Shown piece by piece: positions 10,230-18,950 of a DNA stretch of 64,000 nucleotides. Position numbers and translations under genes: made by a program. How positions within the stretch are numbered: the stretch's first letter is position 1; each line of letters starts with the position of its first letter. This DNA comes from Microscilla marina ATCC 23134 (GTDB lineage: Bacteria > Bacteroidota > Bacteroidia > Cytophagales > Microscillaceae): assembly GCF_000169175.1 (NCBI RefSeq), contig NZ_AAWS01000039.1:28334-92333 (forward strand), given 5' to 3'. The notes beneath the pieces are model-generated. The model did not search any database and was not told the DNA's origin. It worked only from the letters and a program-made list of their open reading frames with translations.

Positions 10230-10472
10230 TTATTCACCACTTTTGGTTTCTCTTTTAGTAGTATCAGTGGCAGTACTGTCGGTGGTGTTGGTAGTGTCAC
10301 CAGAGGTCGTATTTTGACCAGTATCTACAGACGTGTTAGTATTGGTACTGCTTGTATCTTTTGTTTCTACTGAGGTAGTATCTGTTTCATTGGTTTTACC
10401 TCCCTTGTCGCCGCCACAGGCAGTCAAGCCGATTGCCAGGCAAAATGCGCTCATTAAGATGATTTTTTTCAT
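10230..10472 (-). CDS. Small Thr/Ser-rich lipoprotein
   Basis: 80 residues. A clear lipoprotein signal peptide (MKKIILMSAFCLAIGLTAC, lipobox LTAC) is followed by GGDKGG and a low-complexity tail of Thr, Ser, Asp and Asn with no predicted fold. Such tails act as flexible linkers or extracellular spacers in Bacteroidota lipoproteins. No specific function can be given. It has its own terminator before the vWA lipoprotein. Confidence 0.7.
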   Translation of the reverse strand: MKKIILMSAFCLAIGLTACGGDKGGKTNETDTTSVETKDTSSTNTNTSVDTGQNTTSGDTTNTTDSTATDTTKRETKSGE

Positions 10473-10763
10473 TGTATTTAATGTTAAAAGTGTTTTTAGA
10501 TTTGTCCCTTTATACCGTAAAATAAAAGAGGTAACCCAAGCGCAAAAAAAAAAATAAAACAGGGTTACTTACCTATACTTTTTTTATTAATGCTACAAAG
10601 CAAATCTTGTCGGAAAAAACAACAAGTGTTTGGGTTGGTAGTATATATAGCCATGGCGATACAACAAAATATGAGCGTATATAAGGTGGAGTAGTTGTAT
10701 AGAATGTACATAATTAATTATGCTACTTTGTAAAAAAAATGCACTTTTCCATACTATAATACG

Positions 10764-10771
10764 TACATTTG
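10764..10771 (+). promoter_or_regulatory. Candidate Bacteroidota -7 element (TACATTTG) for the sigma factor gene
   Basis: TACATTTG fits the TAnnTTTG consensus, 55 bp before the ATG at 10826. No good TTTG -33 element lies at the usual 19-21 nt spacing, so this is only a partial match. Confidence 0.35.
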
Positions 10772-10825
10772 TTTTAAAACCTCATTCAATAAACTTACCC
10801 AATATACACTTAAAAAGAGCACTCA

Positions 10826-11398
10826 ATGAAGTTGAAAAAAGAGTACTCCGAAGAAAGCTTAATTGCAGGAATCAAGCAAGACAGTCACCAAGCGCTTAAG
10901 TATATTTACAAAGCTTATTATTCTATGATTCTTCACTTTGTGACCAGCAACAGCGGCACCGAACAAGAAGCAAAAGATATTTATCAGGAAGGCGTGATTG
11001 TATTGTATGAAAAATTGAAAGAAGCTGACTTTGAACTCACTTGTAAGATCAAAACTTTCCTCTATTCTGTTTGCCGAAGGTTATGGCTAAAAAGGCTGGC
11101 TGAAAAAAATAAGTATGGGGGTAAAATCAACGATTATGAAGAGTTTTTACCGTTTGAAGACGAAGCAGAAGCAATGAACGAACAGGAGGAACAATACCAA
11201 ATGATGACCGAGTCTATGATTCAGTTGGGTGAGCCCTGTAAAACCATACTGGAGGATTTTTATATCAAAAAAATGTCAATGCAGCAAATTACTTCTAAAA
11301 TGGGGTATACCAATACGGCCAATGCCAAAAACCAGAAGTATAAGTGCATGATGCGATTGAAGAAAATATTTTTTAAAGAATACAATGTTCAGGAATAA
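10826..11398 (+). CDS. ECF-type sigma-70 family RNA polymerase sigma factor
   Basis: 190 residues. Region 2 is visible around QALKYIYKAYYSMILHF ... EAKDIYQEGVIVLYEKL, followed by KTFLYSVCRRLWLKRLAEKN, the family's core-binding and -10-recognition helices. A region 4 HTH follows (CKTILEDFYIKKMSMQQITS then KMGYTNTANAKNQKYKCM). The gene lies 82 bp before the membrane protease gene on the same strand, with no terminator seen between them. Together they look like a sigma/anti-sigma-type unit. Confidence 0.9.
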   Translation: MKLKKEYSEESLIAGIKQDSHQALKYIYKAYYSMILHFVTSNSGTEQEAKDIYQEGVIVLYEKLKEADFELTCKIKTFLYSVCRRLWLKRLAEKNKYGGKINDYEEFLPFEDEAEAMNEQEEQYQMMTESMIQLGEPCKTILEDFYIKKMSMQQITSKMGYTNTANAKNQKYKCMMRLKKIFFKEYNVQE

Positions 11399-11480
11399 AC
11401 ACCTGGCATTGTGAGCTTGATGATAGCATAATAACATAAACCCAAATAAATGCTGGCTTTAACAAAGAAAGAGAACTGCC

Positions 11481-12632
11481 ATGGATATAGTGCAAAAGTA
11501 TACCACCATAGAACGTTACCTTGAAGGACAACTCGAGGGAAATGAACTGATTGATTTTGAGCAACAAATTGCAGCTGATAGTAATTTGGCTCAGGAAGTA
11601 GAAGAACACCGTATTTTGATAGAGAACCTGGAAAGGGTACGATATCGAGAAGAAATGAAGGCAAAAATGAGTGCCATTCATAGCGAACTGTTTGATGTAG
11701 AAGAAAAAAGCCGTGCAATCAAAACCAAAGCCAGAATAAAGAGCTTATGGCATAAATACCAAAGCATAGTGGCGGTAGCTGCTTCGGTCACCATTATTTT
11801 TCTGGGCAACACTTTTTTTAACCTCAAGCAAGTTCGTTCTGTGGAAGAAAAACAGTCTACCAATTATTTACAACTTAATCGTGAACTAAAGGTAGTCAAA
11901 CGCAAGCAAAAGAACATAGAGGCTAAAACCAATAAACTGGAAATAGCCAGCAAAAAAGCCATTATTGGCAAAGTAAAAAGTACTGGAGCTACCGCATTAG
12001 TGATATCGCCTACCGGATTTTTGGTGACCAACTACCATGTGGTAAAAGATGCAGACTCTATTTACATAGAAACCAGGAGAGACTCTACCTTAATGCGTCT
12101 GAAGGTAAAGGCAGTGTATGGAGATGAAGCAAAAGACTTGGCTATTTTGCGGGTGATTGATACTAACTTCACTACGTTTGGACAGTTGCCGTTTAGTTTG
12201 CGTACCGAACAAGCCAAACTGGCCGAGAGAGTATATACATTGGCGTATCCGCGCGAAGATATTGTCTATGGCGAAGGCACTATAAGTGCTCAAACGGGGT
12301 ATCAGGGCAATCCGGCGTCTTATCAAATTTCTATTCCTGTAAACCCCGGCAACAGTGGAGCTCCTGTAATGGATGCCCGTGGTAACTTGGTGGGGTTGAT
12401 TACCGGAAAGGACAAAAAGATGGAAGGGGCTACCTTTGCTATCAAGGCTAAGTACCTGGCAAGTATGATGGATTCGGTGGCAACCAACCTTGAGGTAACC
12501 GATTCTTTACGAAAACCACTGATCAAGCCTGCGGCAAACTATTTACAGTATTTACAACGCCCTCAGCAAGTAAATAAATTGCGAAAATTTGTTTTTGTAG
12601 TGAAGGTGTACAACAGCGACAAAAATTTTTAG
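11481..12632 (+). CDS. Membrane-anchored trypsin-like (S1C) protease with anti-sigma-like N-terminus
   Basis: 383 residues. Residues 1-60 (IERYLEGQLEGNELIDFEQQ, then IAADSNLAQEVEEHR) resemble the N-terminal segment of Bacteroidota anti-sigma proteins. One membrane span covers about 93-113, followed by a coiled-coil linker. Residues 160-345 form an S1C trypsin-like domain with a full triad: His186 (TNYHVVKDAD), Asp219 (AKDLAILRV) and Ser292 (NPGNSGAPV). No PDZ domain follows, unlike HtrA/DegP. The order predicts a cytoplasmic sigma-binding tail and an external protease. Position directly behind a sigma gene supports a regulatory role; this is inference. Confidence 0.85.
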   Translation: MDIVQKYTTIERYLEGQLEGNELIDFEQQIAADSNLAQEVEEHRILIENLERVRYREEMKAKMSAIHSELFDVEEKSRAIKTKARIKSLWHKYQSIVAVAASVTIIFLGNTFFNLKQVRSVEEKQSTNYLQLNRELKVVKRKQKNIEAKTNKLEIASKKAIIGKVKSTGATALVISPTGFLVTNYHVVKDADSIYIETRRDSTLMRLKVKAVYGDEAKDLAILRVIDTNFTTFGQLPFSLRTEQAKLAERVYTLAYPREDIVYGEGTISAQTGYQGNPASYQISIPVNPGNSGAPVMDARGNLVGLITGKDKKMEGATFAIKAKYLASMMDSVATNLEVTDSLRKPLIKPAANYLQYLQRPQQVNKLRKFVFVVKVYNSDKNF

Positions 12633-12959
12633 TAAACGTTGAAAAAAAAAGAAATATTGTCAAACTTTTTCTGAACATCTTACGTAAGTAAGAAAAACTT
12701 TACTAATCAATCAAAAATATTTATACATTACCCCATACCTATCTACACAAATGTACTTATATGGGGTAATAACAATCTCAAAAATACAATTAATCAGTTT
12801 TTCAATTAACCTTTGGAATCCTTACTCTATTTTAGGGTATAGGATTTTTCTTTGCCCTAAAGTGAAGAAAAAGTTAATTTGTGCCCTGCAGTACCTTTTG
12901 TTTCACTGAGCGTTGTTTTACACTGATTTTTTTTATCATTGAGTACCTTTTATACCCAA
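12633..12959. other. 327-bp gene-free gap with an 11-bp inverted repeat
   Basis: No gene seen. ATTACCCCATA at 12727-12737 is perfectly repeated inverted at 12760-12770 (TATGGGGTAAT) with a 22-nt loop. No T-run follows, so it is a poor terminator; a protein-binding site or an RNA hairpin are alternatives. The rest is AT-rich. Confidence 0.4.
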
Positions 12960-13436
12960 TTAAGACTTATTGTTATCAAGTGGGAGAGCAGTAGAGTACT
13001 TTATTTCATTCAAAACGAACAAGCTTTGTATTTTACTTACATTGGGCAAGCTTGCCAAATGGCGCGACGCAAAGCTGTAGTAGTGATCTAAGTCTGGTAC
13101 TACAATCTTGATCAGATAGTCGAATACCCCACCTAATAAATAACATTCTACTATTTCGGGAATTTCTTTGATAGCATTGCTAAAAGCCTCAATAAATTCT
13201 ATGTGCTGGCTGGTGAGGGTTACTTCGCAAAAAACAATGAGTGGCAAATCGAGTTTTTTCTTGTTGAGCAGTGCTACATAACCCGAAATGTACCCTTCTT
13301 TTTCCAAACGTTTGATGCGTTCATACACGGGCGTTTTTGTCATTTTGAGCTTGTCTGCTAACTCTTTGATATTCATTTTGGCGTCTTGTTGCAGGTAGCC
13401 AAGTATCTCTTTGTCTATGGCGTCTATATTGAGCAT
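12960..13436 (-). CDS. Lrp/AsnC-family transcriptional regulator
   Basis: 158 residues, the normal family length. The N-terminal AsnC-type HTH (DAIDKEILGYLQQDAKMNIK ... LADKLKMTKTPVYERIKRLE) is followed by the RAM ligand-binding/oligomerisation domain (IVECYLLGGVFDYLIKIVVP). It is transcribed divergently from the PLP decarboxylase with about 150 bp between them. Lrp-type regulators often control a divergent amino-acid gene, so the decarboxylase is the likely target, with autoregulation. Confidence 0.92.
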   Translation of the reverse strand: MLNIDAIDKEILGYLQQDAKMNIKELADKLKMTKTPVYERIKRLEKEGYISGYVALLNKKKLDLPLIVFCEVTLTSQHIEFIEAFSNAIKEIPEIVECYLLGGVFDYLIKIVVPDLDHYYSFASRHLASLPNVSKIQSLFVLNEIKYSTALPLDNNKS

Positions 13437-13464
13437 AGTAATTTTTCCTTTAAATGATGATGAA

Positions 13465-13520
13465 GTAGGAATATATCAAACTAAATCCTGAAATATATGT
13501 ACTATGCAGGAATATTTTCT
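13465..13520. promoter_or_regulatory. Candidate Lrp-binding repeats in divergent promoter
   Basis: AGGAATAT occurs at 13467-13474 and again at 13508-13515 (41 bp apart, about four helical turns), with a related CCTGAAATATAT between them. AT-rich repeated sites on one helix face suit an Lrp octamer. This rests on pattern only. Confidence 0.35.
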
Positions 13521-13536
13521 TTATTTCGAAATTAAT

Positions 13537-13567
13537 TTAGTTAAAAAGACTGTAATGTGTAATTTTG
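13537..13567 (+). promoter_or_regulatory. Candidate promoter of the PLP decarboxylase
   Basis: TAATTTTG at 13560-13567 fits the -7 consensus TAnnTTTG. The upstream element near 13537 (TTAG) matches TTTG only weakly. Transcription would start near 13573, giving a short leader to the ATG at 13590. Confidence 0.4.
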
Positions 13568-13589
13568 CGGTGAATTAATATGATAAACC

Positions 13590-15017
13590 ATGATAGAAAA
13601 AGCATTCAATCCCGAAGATTTTAAAGCCACTGGTTACGAACTCATCGATACCTTGTCGGAGTATTTGGCTACTACCCAACAAAACCCTGACAAACTATTG
13701 GTAAACGACTACCAAACCCCCGAAAAGCAACGGGAAAAATGGGAAAACTATGATTTTGCCAATGGTTTATCGGAGTACTTTAAAGAATTTTTGCAGGACT
13801 CGATACACATACACCACCCACGGTATATGGGGCACCAAATAAGCACTACTGCCCCTATAGCAGCTTTGGCGGCTATGATGAGCGATTTCCTGAACAATGG
13901 GATGGGTATTTATGAAATGGGGCAATCATCGGTAGCTATGGAGCACTTGGTGGTGCAACGTTTGGCCCAAAAGATGGGTTTTGATGACAAAGCAGGTGGT
14001 TTTTTAACTTCAGGGGGTACCCTTGCCAACCTGACGGCGCTACTTGCCGCCAGGCGCAAACAAGCAACAGCCAATGTGTGGCAAGAGGGCAACCAACAGC
14101 CATTGGCATTGATGGTGTCTGAGCAAGCGCATTATTGTGTAGAACGTGCCGTGAAGATTATGGGGTGGGGAGATGCGGGCATTATTAAAATACCTGTAGA
14201 TGAGCAGTTTTGCCTGCGTACCGATTTGCTGCAAAGCTATTATGAGCAAGCCATAGCCCAAGGCAAAGAAGTAGTAGCAGTAGTGGGGAGCGCCTGCTCT
14301 ACGGCTACTGGTTCGTATGACAACCTTGAGGCTATAGCCGATTTTTGTGTACAGCATAATGTATGGTTTCATGTAGATGGCGCTCATGGGGCTTCGGCAG
14401 TTTTTTCTGACAAACACCGCCACAAAGTACAAGGAATCAACCGGGCTGATTCGGTGGTGATGGATTTTCATAAAACCCTATTGGTACCTGCATTGGCTAC
14501 AGGGTTGGTGTTCAAAGATGTTAACGACTCATACAATACTTTTGCCCAAAATGCCCACTACCTGTGGAACGATGACGAAGAGCAGGAGTGGTTCAACTTT
14601 GCCAAGCGTACCTTCGAAACCACCAAGTTTCCAATGGGTTTCAAGGTTTTTACTGTATGGAGTTATTATGGAGATGCTTTGTTGGAAGAAATGATTGATA
14701 CTATTTATGGTTTGGGCGATACTTTTGCTCAATTGTTACAACAACACCCATCGTTTGAACTTGCCATGCCACCCGCCTGCAATATTGTGTGTTTTAGGTA
14801 TACTGCTACCCACGAAGACCTCAGTAAAGTAAATAGCCTGATTAGGCAACACATATTGGCTGAGGGTAAATTTTATATAGTACAAGCCTTGCTCAACGGC
14901 GAAACTTATTTGCGGGTAACGCTGGCAAACCCAGCTACTACAGCGCAAGACCTGGAAGACCTGCTGGAGCATATAGTGCAAATAGCCCAACGCCAAGTGC
15001 CTGCAACTAAAGTATAA
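13590..15017 (+). CDS. PLP-dependent group II decarboxylase (aspartate/glutamate/diaminobutyrate type)
   Basis: 475 residues. Landmarks of the group II decarboxylase fold: HHPRYMGHQ near residue 75, the PLP-phosphate loop FLTSGGTLANLTAL near 138, cofactor-binding HVDGAHG with Asp263, and the Schiff-base lysine Lys295 in MDFHKTLLVP. The family removes the alpha-carboxyl of aspartate, glutamate, 2,4-diaminobutyrate or aromatic amino acids; the substrate cannot be read from the sequence alone. It is divergent from an Lrp regulator, which fits amino-acid-responsive control. A strong terminator follows. Confidence 0.88.
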   Translation: MIEKAFNPEDFKATGYELIDTLSEYLATTQQNPDKLLVNDYQTPEKQREKWENYDFANGLSEYFKEFLQDSIHIHHPRYMGHQISTTAPIAALAAMMSDFLNNGMGIYEMGQSSVAMEHLVVQRLAQKMGFDDKAGGFLTSGGTLANLTALLAARRKQATANVWQEGNQQPLALMVSEQAHYCVERAVKIMGWGDAGIIKIPVDEQFCLRTDLLQSYYEQAIAQGKEVVAVVGSACSTATGSYDNLEAIADFCVQHNVWFHVDGAHGASAVFSDKHRHKVQGINRADSVVMDFHKTLLVPALATGLVFKDVNDSYNTFAQNAHYLWNDDEEQEWFNFAKRTFETTKFPMGFKVFTVWSYYGDALLEEMIDTIYGLGDTFAQLLQQHPSFELAMPPACNIVCFRYTATHEDLSKVNSLIRQHILAEGKFYIVQALLNGETYLRVTLANPATTAQDLEDLLEHIVQIAQRQVPATKV

Positions 15018-15036
15018 ACATACAGAGCGCCTTAAG

Positions 15037-15083
15037 AAAAGTCAAGGAAGCTGTTTTAGTGAGGGCTTCCTTGACTTTTGGAG
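15037..15083 (+). terminator. Long-stem terminator after the decarboxylase
   Basis: A perfect 15-bp stem (15037-15051 with 15065-15079) and 13-nt loop, ending in a CTTTT segment, 20 bp after the stop codon. A second hairpin (CGGCAAG at 15124-15130 with CTTGCCG at 15140-15146) lies before the convergent antiporter gene and lacks a T-run. Confidence 0.75.
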
Positions 15084-15193
15084 GCTAAAAGTGATAGCAA
15101 ATATTTGATGACCTGTTTAGGCCCGGCAAGCTTTGAGAACTTGCCGAGTCTGACTTGATGCCTTAATATTCAATTATGTATGCTTCGGAGTGT

Positions 15194-16459
15194 TTAATGA
15201 CCAGAAGGAATATCTTCAGTATCTTCTTCTTTTACTCCTTGTACCAGCTTGCCAATGGTAAGCCCTTGTACAATGATAGAAAACACCACCACTATATAAG
15301 TAATGGTTACAAATTCCTCGCGGTGCATTTTGTCGGTAAGCGAGAGCGCCAAGGCTACCGAAATACCTCCTCTGAGTCCTCCCCAGGTAAGTATTTGAAT
15401 GGTACGAGGAATAAAACTACGCTTGAGCTTCATTAACGAAATAGGAATACCCACTGAGATAAACCGAGATACCAACACCACTACTATAGCAATGACTCCG
15501 GCAATGATGTAACTTTGGTTGAACGAAATAACCAATACTTCTAAGCCAATCAGGATAAAGAGTACCGCATTGAACACTTCATCTAGTATCTCCCAAAACA
15601 TGTCTACATATTGGCGGGTAATGTCTGACATGGCAAACATGCGGGCGCGGTCGCTCATCACAAGCCCGGCTACTACTACTGCCAAAGGACCCGATATGTG
15701 GATAAACGAAGAAAAAGCATAACCTCCCATCACCAAAGCAAGGGTAATGAGTACTTCTTCGATGTAAGAGTCTATAGATTTGAGCAAAATATAGCCCACA
15801 TAGCCCAACAACAAGCCAAACAAGGCACCACCACCCGCCTCAGTTACAAAAAGGAATAAAATATCGGAAGCGCCTATCTTATCTATGCCTTTGTCAGCCA
15901 TTTCGAAGATACTCAAAAAGATAACCACGGCTACTCCATCGTTAAAGAGTGATTCGCCCGATATTTTTACTTCTAGTTTTTTGGGTACAGTAGCTTTTTT
16001 AAGAATAGCTAATACGGCTATTGGGTCGGTAGGCGAAATCAAAGAACCAAACAGTAGGCAGTAGATGTAGTCGATGGGGGTTCCCAGCAATTGAAACACA
16101 TAATACATAAGCGAGCCTACTATAAAGGTAGAAGTAAGTACCCCTAGCGTAGCAAATACCATAATTGGGTTTCGTTCTTTGGCAAGTGTTTTTACATCTA
16201 CATGCAGCGCACCGGCAAAAAGCAGGAAACTAAGCATGATTTCCATCAATACCTTGTTAAAGTCTACGCTTTTGATCATTCCCACCAATTGGGCATAAAG
16301 GCTTTTAGAAAATGTACCTAGTATTACAATACCTAAAGACATCACCAGCGAAATAATCATTAAACCAATAGTAGTAGGCAGTTTGAGGTAGCGGTGATTG
16401 ATATAACCAAAGGCTGCCGATAATACTATGAGAATAGTAAAGGCATTGAATAAATCCAT
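15194..16459 (-). CDS. Na+/H+ antiporter, CPA1/NhaP type
   Basis: 421 residues with about 12 hydrophobic spans, the usual size and topology for CPA1 antiporters. The motif SPTDPIAVLAILKK (residues around 143) and the core SGESLFNDGVAVVIFL (around 165) are the family's ion-binding signatures, including the ND pair. The GGLRGGISVALALSL segment near the C-terminus is also typical. It exchanges cytoplasmic Na+ or K+ for protons at the inner membrane and suits a marine organism. It lacks the large C-terminal regulatory domain seen in some relatives. Single-gene unit. Confidence 0.9.
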   Translation of the reverse strand: MDLFNAFTILIVLSAAFGYINHRYLKLPTTIGLMIISLVMSLGIVILGTFSKSLYAQLVGMIKSVDFNKVLMEIMLSFLLFAGALHVDVKTLAKERNPIMVFATLGVLTSTFIVGSLMYYVFQLLGTPIDYIYCLLFGSLISPTDPIAVLAILKKATVPKKLEVKISGESLFNDGVAVVIFLSIFEMADKGIDKIGASDILFLFVTEAGGGALFGLLLGYVGYILLKSIDSYIEEVLITLALVMGGYAFSSFIHISGPLAVVVAGLVMSDRARMFAMSDITRQYVDMFWEILDEVFNAVLFILIGLEVLVISFNQSYIIAGVIAIVVVLVSRFISVGIPISLMKLKRSFIPRTIQILTWGGLRGGISVALALSLTDKMHREEFVTITYIVVVFSIIVQGLTIGKLVQGVKEEDTEDIPSGH

Positions 16460-16667
16460 AAATGTGTACTTATTTAGTTTGTAGGTTTCGCTTTAGTTGT
16501 AGTAGCTTCAAGGTACAAGTAACAAAGTTCAAAGTGCTCCCCTGTGTTATTAGCGGTGAGCAAATGTATAACAGTCTACTTATCGCTTGAAGCTAATTGC
16601 TTACTGCTTAAAAAACCAAAGATAGAAGGATAATTATAGATGATAAACTCATGCAGGTTTAATTTTC

Positions 16668-17081
16668 TCAGTATTGTTTTTTCAGGTAGAGAATAGAGGC
16701 TTTTATTAGCTTCTTAAGCACGTCTTGGTCTATATCTTCCAGTTTTTTGATATACAAACATGACTTGCCTGTTTTGTATTTGCCCAATTGCTCCATGAGC
16801 TCATCGTATTGGTCAAAACCCGCCATAATATACAAGGTGAGGCTTTGTTTGCGAGAGGCAAACCCGGTAAGGAACCAATCACCTTCTCGTCCGCTGGCAT
16901 ACTTGTAATGATAACTGCCAAAGCCTACAATGCTGTCGCTCCACATCACAGGTAGTTGCCCGCTAATGGCTTCCATCAATTCAGCAATTGTTTTGCAGTC
17001 AGTACGTCTTTTTTCGTCGGCTATATTTTCTATATAAGCCTCTACACTTTGGTCGTTGGGTTTGGTTTTGAGCGTTGCCAT
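16668..17081 (-). CDS. DUF1801 (YdhG-like) domain protein
   Basis: 137 residues. It matches the DUF1801 family: SVEAYIENIADEKRRTDCKT, then MWSDSIVGFGSYHYKYASGR, GDWFLTGFASRKQSLTLYIM, and a basic helical C-terminus (LKKLIKASILYLKKQY). The biochemical role of the family is not established. It is alone, facing away from the tRNA, and is the last chromosomal backbone gene before the integrated element. Confidence 0.85.
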   Translation of the reverse strand: MATLKTKPNDQSVEAYIENIADEKRRTDCKTIAELMEAISGQLPVMWSDSIVGFGSYHYKYASGREGDWFLTGFASRKQSLTLYIMAGFDQYDELMEQLGKYKTGKSCLYIKKLEDIDQDVLKKLIKASILYLKKQY

Positions 17082-17199
17082 GTGTTTGATTAGTTTAGGG
17101 TATACAAAGAGGTGAATTTAATGATTTATGGTAATTTCGGAAAGGTATTTTGTGTTGTAAATAGAAATTTATGTTTTTTTAAAAAATGTCAGGTGTAAA

Positions 17200-17231
17200 T
17201 TTGGTAGTTATCCCCTTAGTGCATACATTTG
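17200..17231 (+). promoter_or_regulatory. Bacteroidota promoter for tRNA-Ala
   Basis: TTTG at 17200-17203, a 20-nt spacer, then TACATTTG at 17224-17231: an excellent match to TTTG-N19/20-TAnnTTTG. The predicted start near 17237 is about 10 nt before the mature tRNA. It is one of the clearest indicators of the phylum in the window. Confidence 0.8.
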
Positions 17232-17246
17232 CAAACCTTAACAAAT

Positions 17247-17320
17247 GGGGGATTAGCTCAGTTGGCTAGAGCGCTACACTGGCAGTGTAGAGGTCATCAG
17301 TTCGAATCTGATATTCTCCA
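17247..17320 (+). tRNA. tRNA-Ala (anticodon GGC)
   Basis: 74 nt folding as a full cloverleaf. The acceptor GGGGGAT pairs with ATTCTCC with two G-U pairs; the D-stem is GCTC/GAGC; the anticodon stem is CTACA/TGTAG with loop CTGGCAG (anticodon GGC); the T-arm is ATCAG-TTCGAAT-CTGAT; the discriminator is A. CCA is not encoded in full. The 3' end is the probable attachment site of the recombinase encoded 100 bp downstream. Confidence 0.95.
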
Positions 17321-17325
17321 CTCAG

Positions 17326-17351
17326 AACCGTCTTTTAGACGGTTTTTTTTT
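17326..17351 (+). terminator. Terminator after tRNA-Ala
   Basis: AACCGTC (17326-17332) and GACGGTT (17338-17344) form a 7-bp stem with loop TTTTA, followed by T8-9. It immediately follows the tRNA and precedes the integrase. Confidence 0.85.
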
Positions 17352-17422
17352 GCTTTAGCATGTAGGTTTGAGTAGTTTTATGTAGTAGCTGTGGGTTACT
17401 ATAGTGGTTACTACAGATTTAA

Positions 17423-18670
17423 ATGATCAAAACTATGAGTTTTAGCATTCTTTTTTATCTAAGGAAAGATATTCCAGATTCTCAGGGCAATCTAAGGATT
17501 GATTTAAGAATTAGCACATCAAAAAAAGACAGGACTTCAATATCTACTGGCATCAAGATAAAGCCAGAGCAATGGCTTGTCCCAAAGAAACATGCTTCTA
17601 ATGGTATGACTCTGCATATCAAAGGTAGCACTTCCAAAATTAAGGCTTTAAATGAAAGATTAAGCATCATTGAGACAAAACTTCAAAACCGTTATAATGA
17701 GTTATTAAAAATAGGAGCACATATCACTGCTAGGAGTTTAAAAGAAGTATTGATATCCAATAACGGTGAAATTACCTTGATGAGTATCAGTGAAACTCTG
17801 ATTAATAATATTATAGCAAAATCTACAAAAGAAACAACTACTTATCGTGCTAGAAGAATTCAAGAGTTTTTGCAGGATGAGTATGGTATTAAAGATTTGC
17901 CAATATCTGGACTGCTTACGCAAGAATATAGAGGTATGGGTAAAAAGCTAAATGATTGGTGCTTGTATAGAAAAAAATACAGTAATGATGTAGCCCGTTT
18001 AACATTGGTTTTACTTAAAAATATAGCTACCGAAGCTGTTGATCTAGGAGTAATAGAGCATAACCCAATTAACTATAACTTTAAGGCTATAAAGGAACAT
18101 AAGGAACAAAAAGAATCCCTAATTCTGCAAGAAGTATTAAAAATTGAGAAACATGTAATAGATTCAAAATCTGCTCTTTATCGAGTTAGAGATTGCTTTT
18201 TATTCCAGTGTTTTACAGGGCTTGCCTATATTGATACATATAACCTTAATGGAGATGATCTATTGGTGGGTGTTGATAAAAGAAATTGGATTGTAAAGAA
18301 ACGTCAGAAAACGAAAGTTGTTGCGAAAGTACCTATTATCAAATCAGCACAGGATATTCTTGATAGGTATGCGCATAATATAGGCAAGTACGATGGTAGA
18401 CTCTTACCTGTATATGCAAGTAACTCTGCATACAATAAGTATATTAAAAAACTTATGAAAGAGGTGGGTATTGATAAAAAAATCAGCTCGCACTCTGCTA
18501 GGTTTACATTTGCTGAAATCTTACGCACAAGTGGAGCTGCCCTTGATAATATAAAAGATGTATTAGGTCATTCTGAGAAAAAAATGACTGAGCATTATGC
18601 AAAAATGACAGATTCAACTATTAGTTCGGAGTTGGATAAACTTGATAAAAGTTTAGAAGCGTCTAGGTAA
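17423..18670 (+). CDS. Tyrosine recombinase/integrase, Bacteroidota mobile-element type
   Basis: 415 residues, possibly starting at the internal ATG 12 nt downstream (MSFSILFYLRKD). The N-terminal arm-type DNA-binding domain (LRIDLRISTSKKDRTSISTG, then IKIKPEQW) is followed by a SAM-like core-binding domain and the catalytic domain. Visible catalytic residues are His357 and Arg360 (HSARFTFAE), His383 (LGHSEKK) and the nucleophile Tyr392 (EHYAKM). The first catalytic Arg, normally in TGLR, is absent (FTGLAYIDTYNL), as in the CTnDOT integrase group. It sits just downstream of tRNA-Ala, so it most likely integrated the adjoining element there. Confidence 0.93.
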   Translation: MIKTMSFSILFYLRKDIPDSQGNLRIDLRISTSKKDRTSISTGIKIKPEQWLVPKKHASNGMTLHIKGSTSKIKALNERLSIIETKLQNRYNELLKIGAHITARSLKEVLISNNGEITLMSISETLINNIIAKSTKETTTYRARRIQEFLQDEYGIKDLPISGLLTQEYRGMGKKLNDWCLYRKKYSNDVARLTLVLLKNIATEAVDLGVIEHNPINYNFKAIKEHKEQKESLILQEVLKIEKHVIDSKSALYRVRDCFLFQCFTGLAYIDTYNLNGDDLLVGVDKRNWIVKKRQKTKVVAKVPIIKSAQDILDRYAHNIGKYDGRLLPVYASNSAYNKYIKKLMKEVGIDKKISSHSARFTFAEILRTSGAALDNIKDVLGHSEKKMTEHYAKMTDSTISSELDKLDKSLEASR

Positions 18671-18950
18671 CTCTAGATTCAATAAACTCTATTACTTCTA
18701 CTATTTTCCAAAGCTCTACCCCGTTAGAACCAGCAGGTTTGTATGATTTCAGTTCAAACCTGTCTCTCCAATCTCTTAAGGTAGTTCTTGTAATTCCAAT
18801 ACAATCACAAATTTTCTTTGTAGTTAAAAAGCCAACTTCAGGTGTTTGATTTAACTTTTGTTGCAATTGTTCAAGTTGCTCCTTTAAAGGAATTACCTCT
18901 TTATCAATGATGCTGTCTACATCTTCTTTTGTATAAAATACTACTGCCAT
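18663..18950 (-). CDS. Helix-turn-helix DNA-binding protein (excisionase-like)
   Basis: 95 residues. An N-terminal coiled coil (IIDKEVIPLKEQLEQLQQKL) precedes a MerR/excisionase-type winged helix: FLTTKKICDCIGITRTTLRD, then W and SYKPAGSNGVELWKI. This is the usual form of small element-borne HTH_17 proteins acting as recombination directionality factors or regulators in Bacteroidota. Its 3' end overlaps that of the integrase gene by 8 bp in the convergent orientation. Excisionase function is inferred from neighbourhood. Confidence 0.75.
   Translation of the reverse strand: MAVVFYTKEDVDSIIDKEVIPLKEQLEQLQQKLNQTPEVGFLTTKKICDCIGITRTTLRDWRDRFELKSYKPAGSNGVELWKIVEVIEFIESRVT

Noticed and set aside
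15124..15146. Second terminator after the decarboxylase
   Set aside because: A 7-bp stem without T-run; not convincing as a terminator.
17247..17320. Second copy of the tRNA-Ala 3' end (attR) in the window
   Set aside because: Searched by eye for the T-arm and acceptor words to the right; none found, but a short or degenerate copy may be missed.
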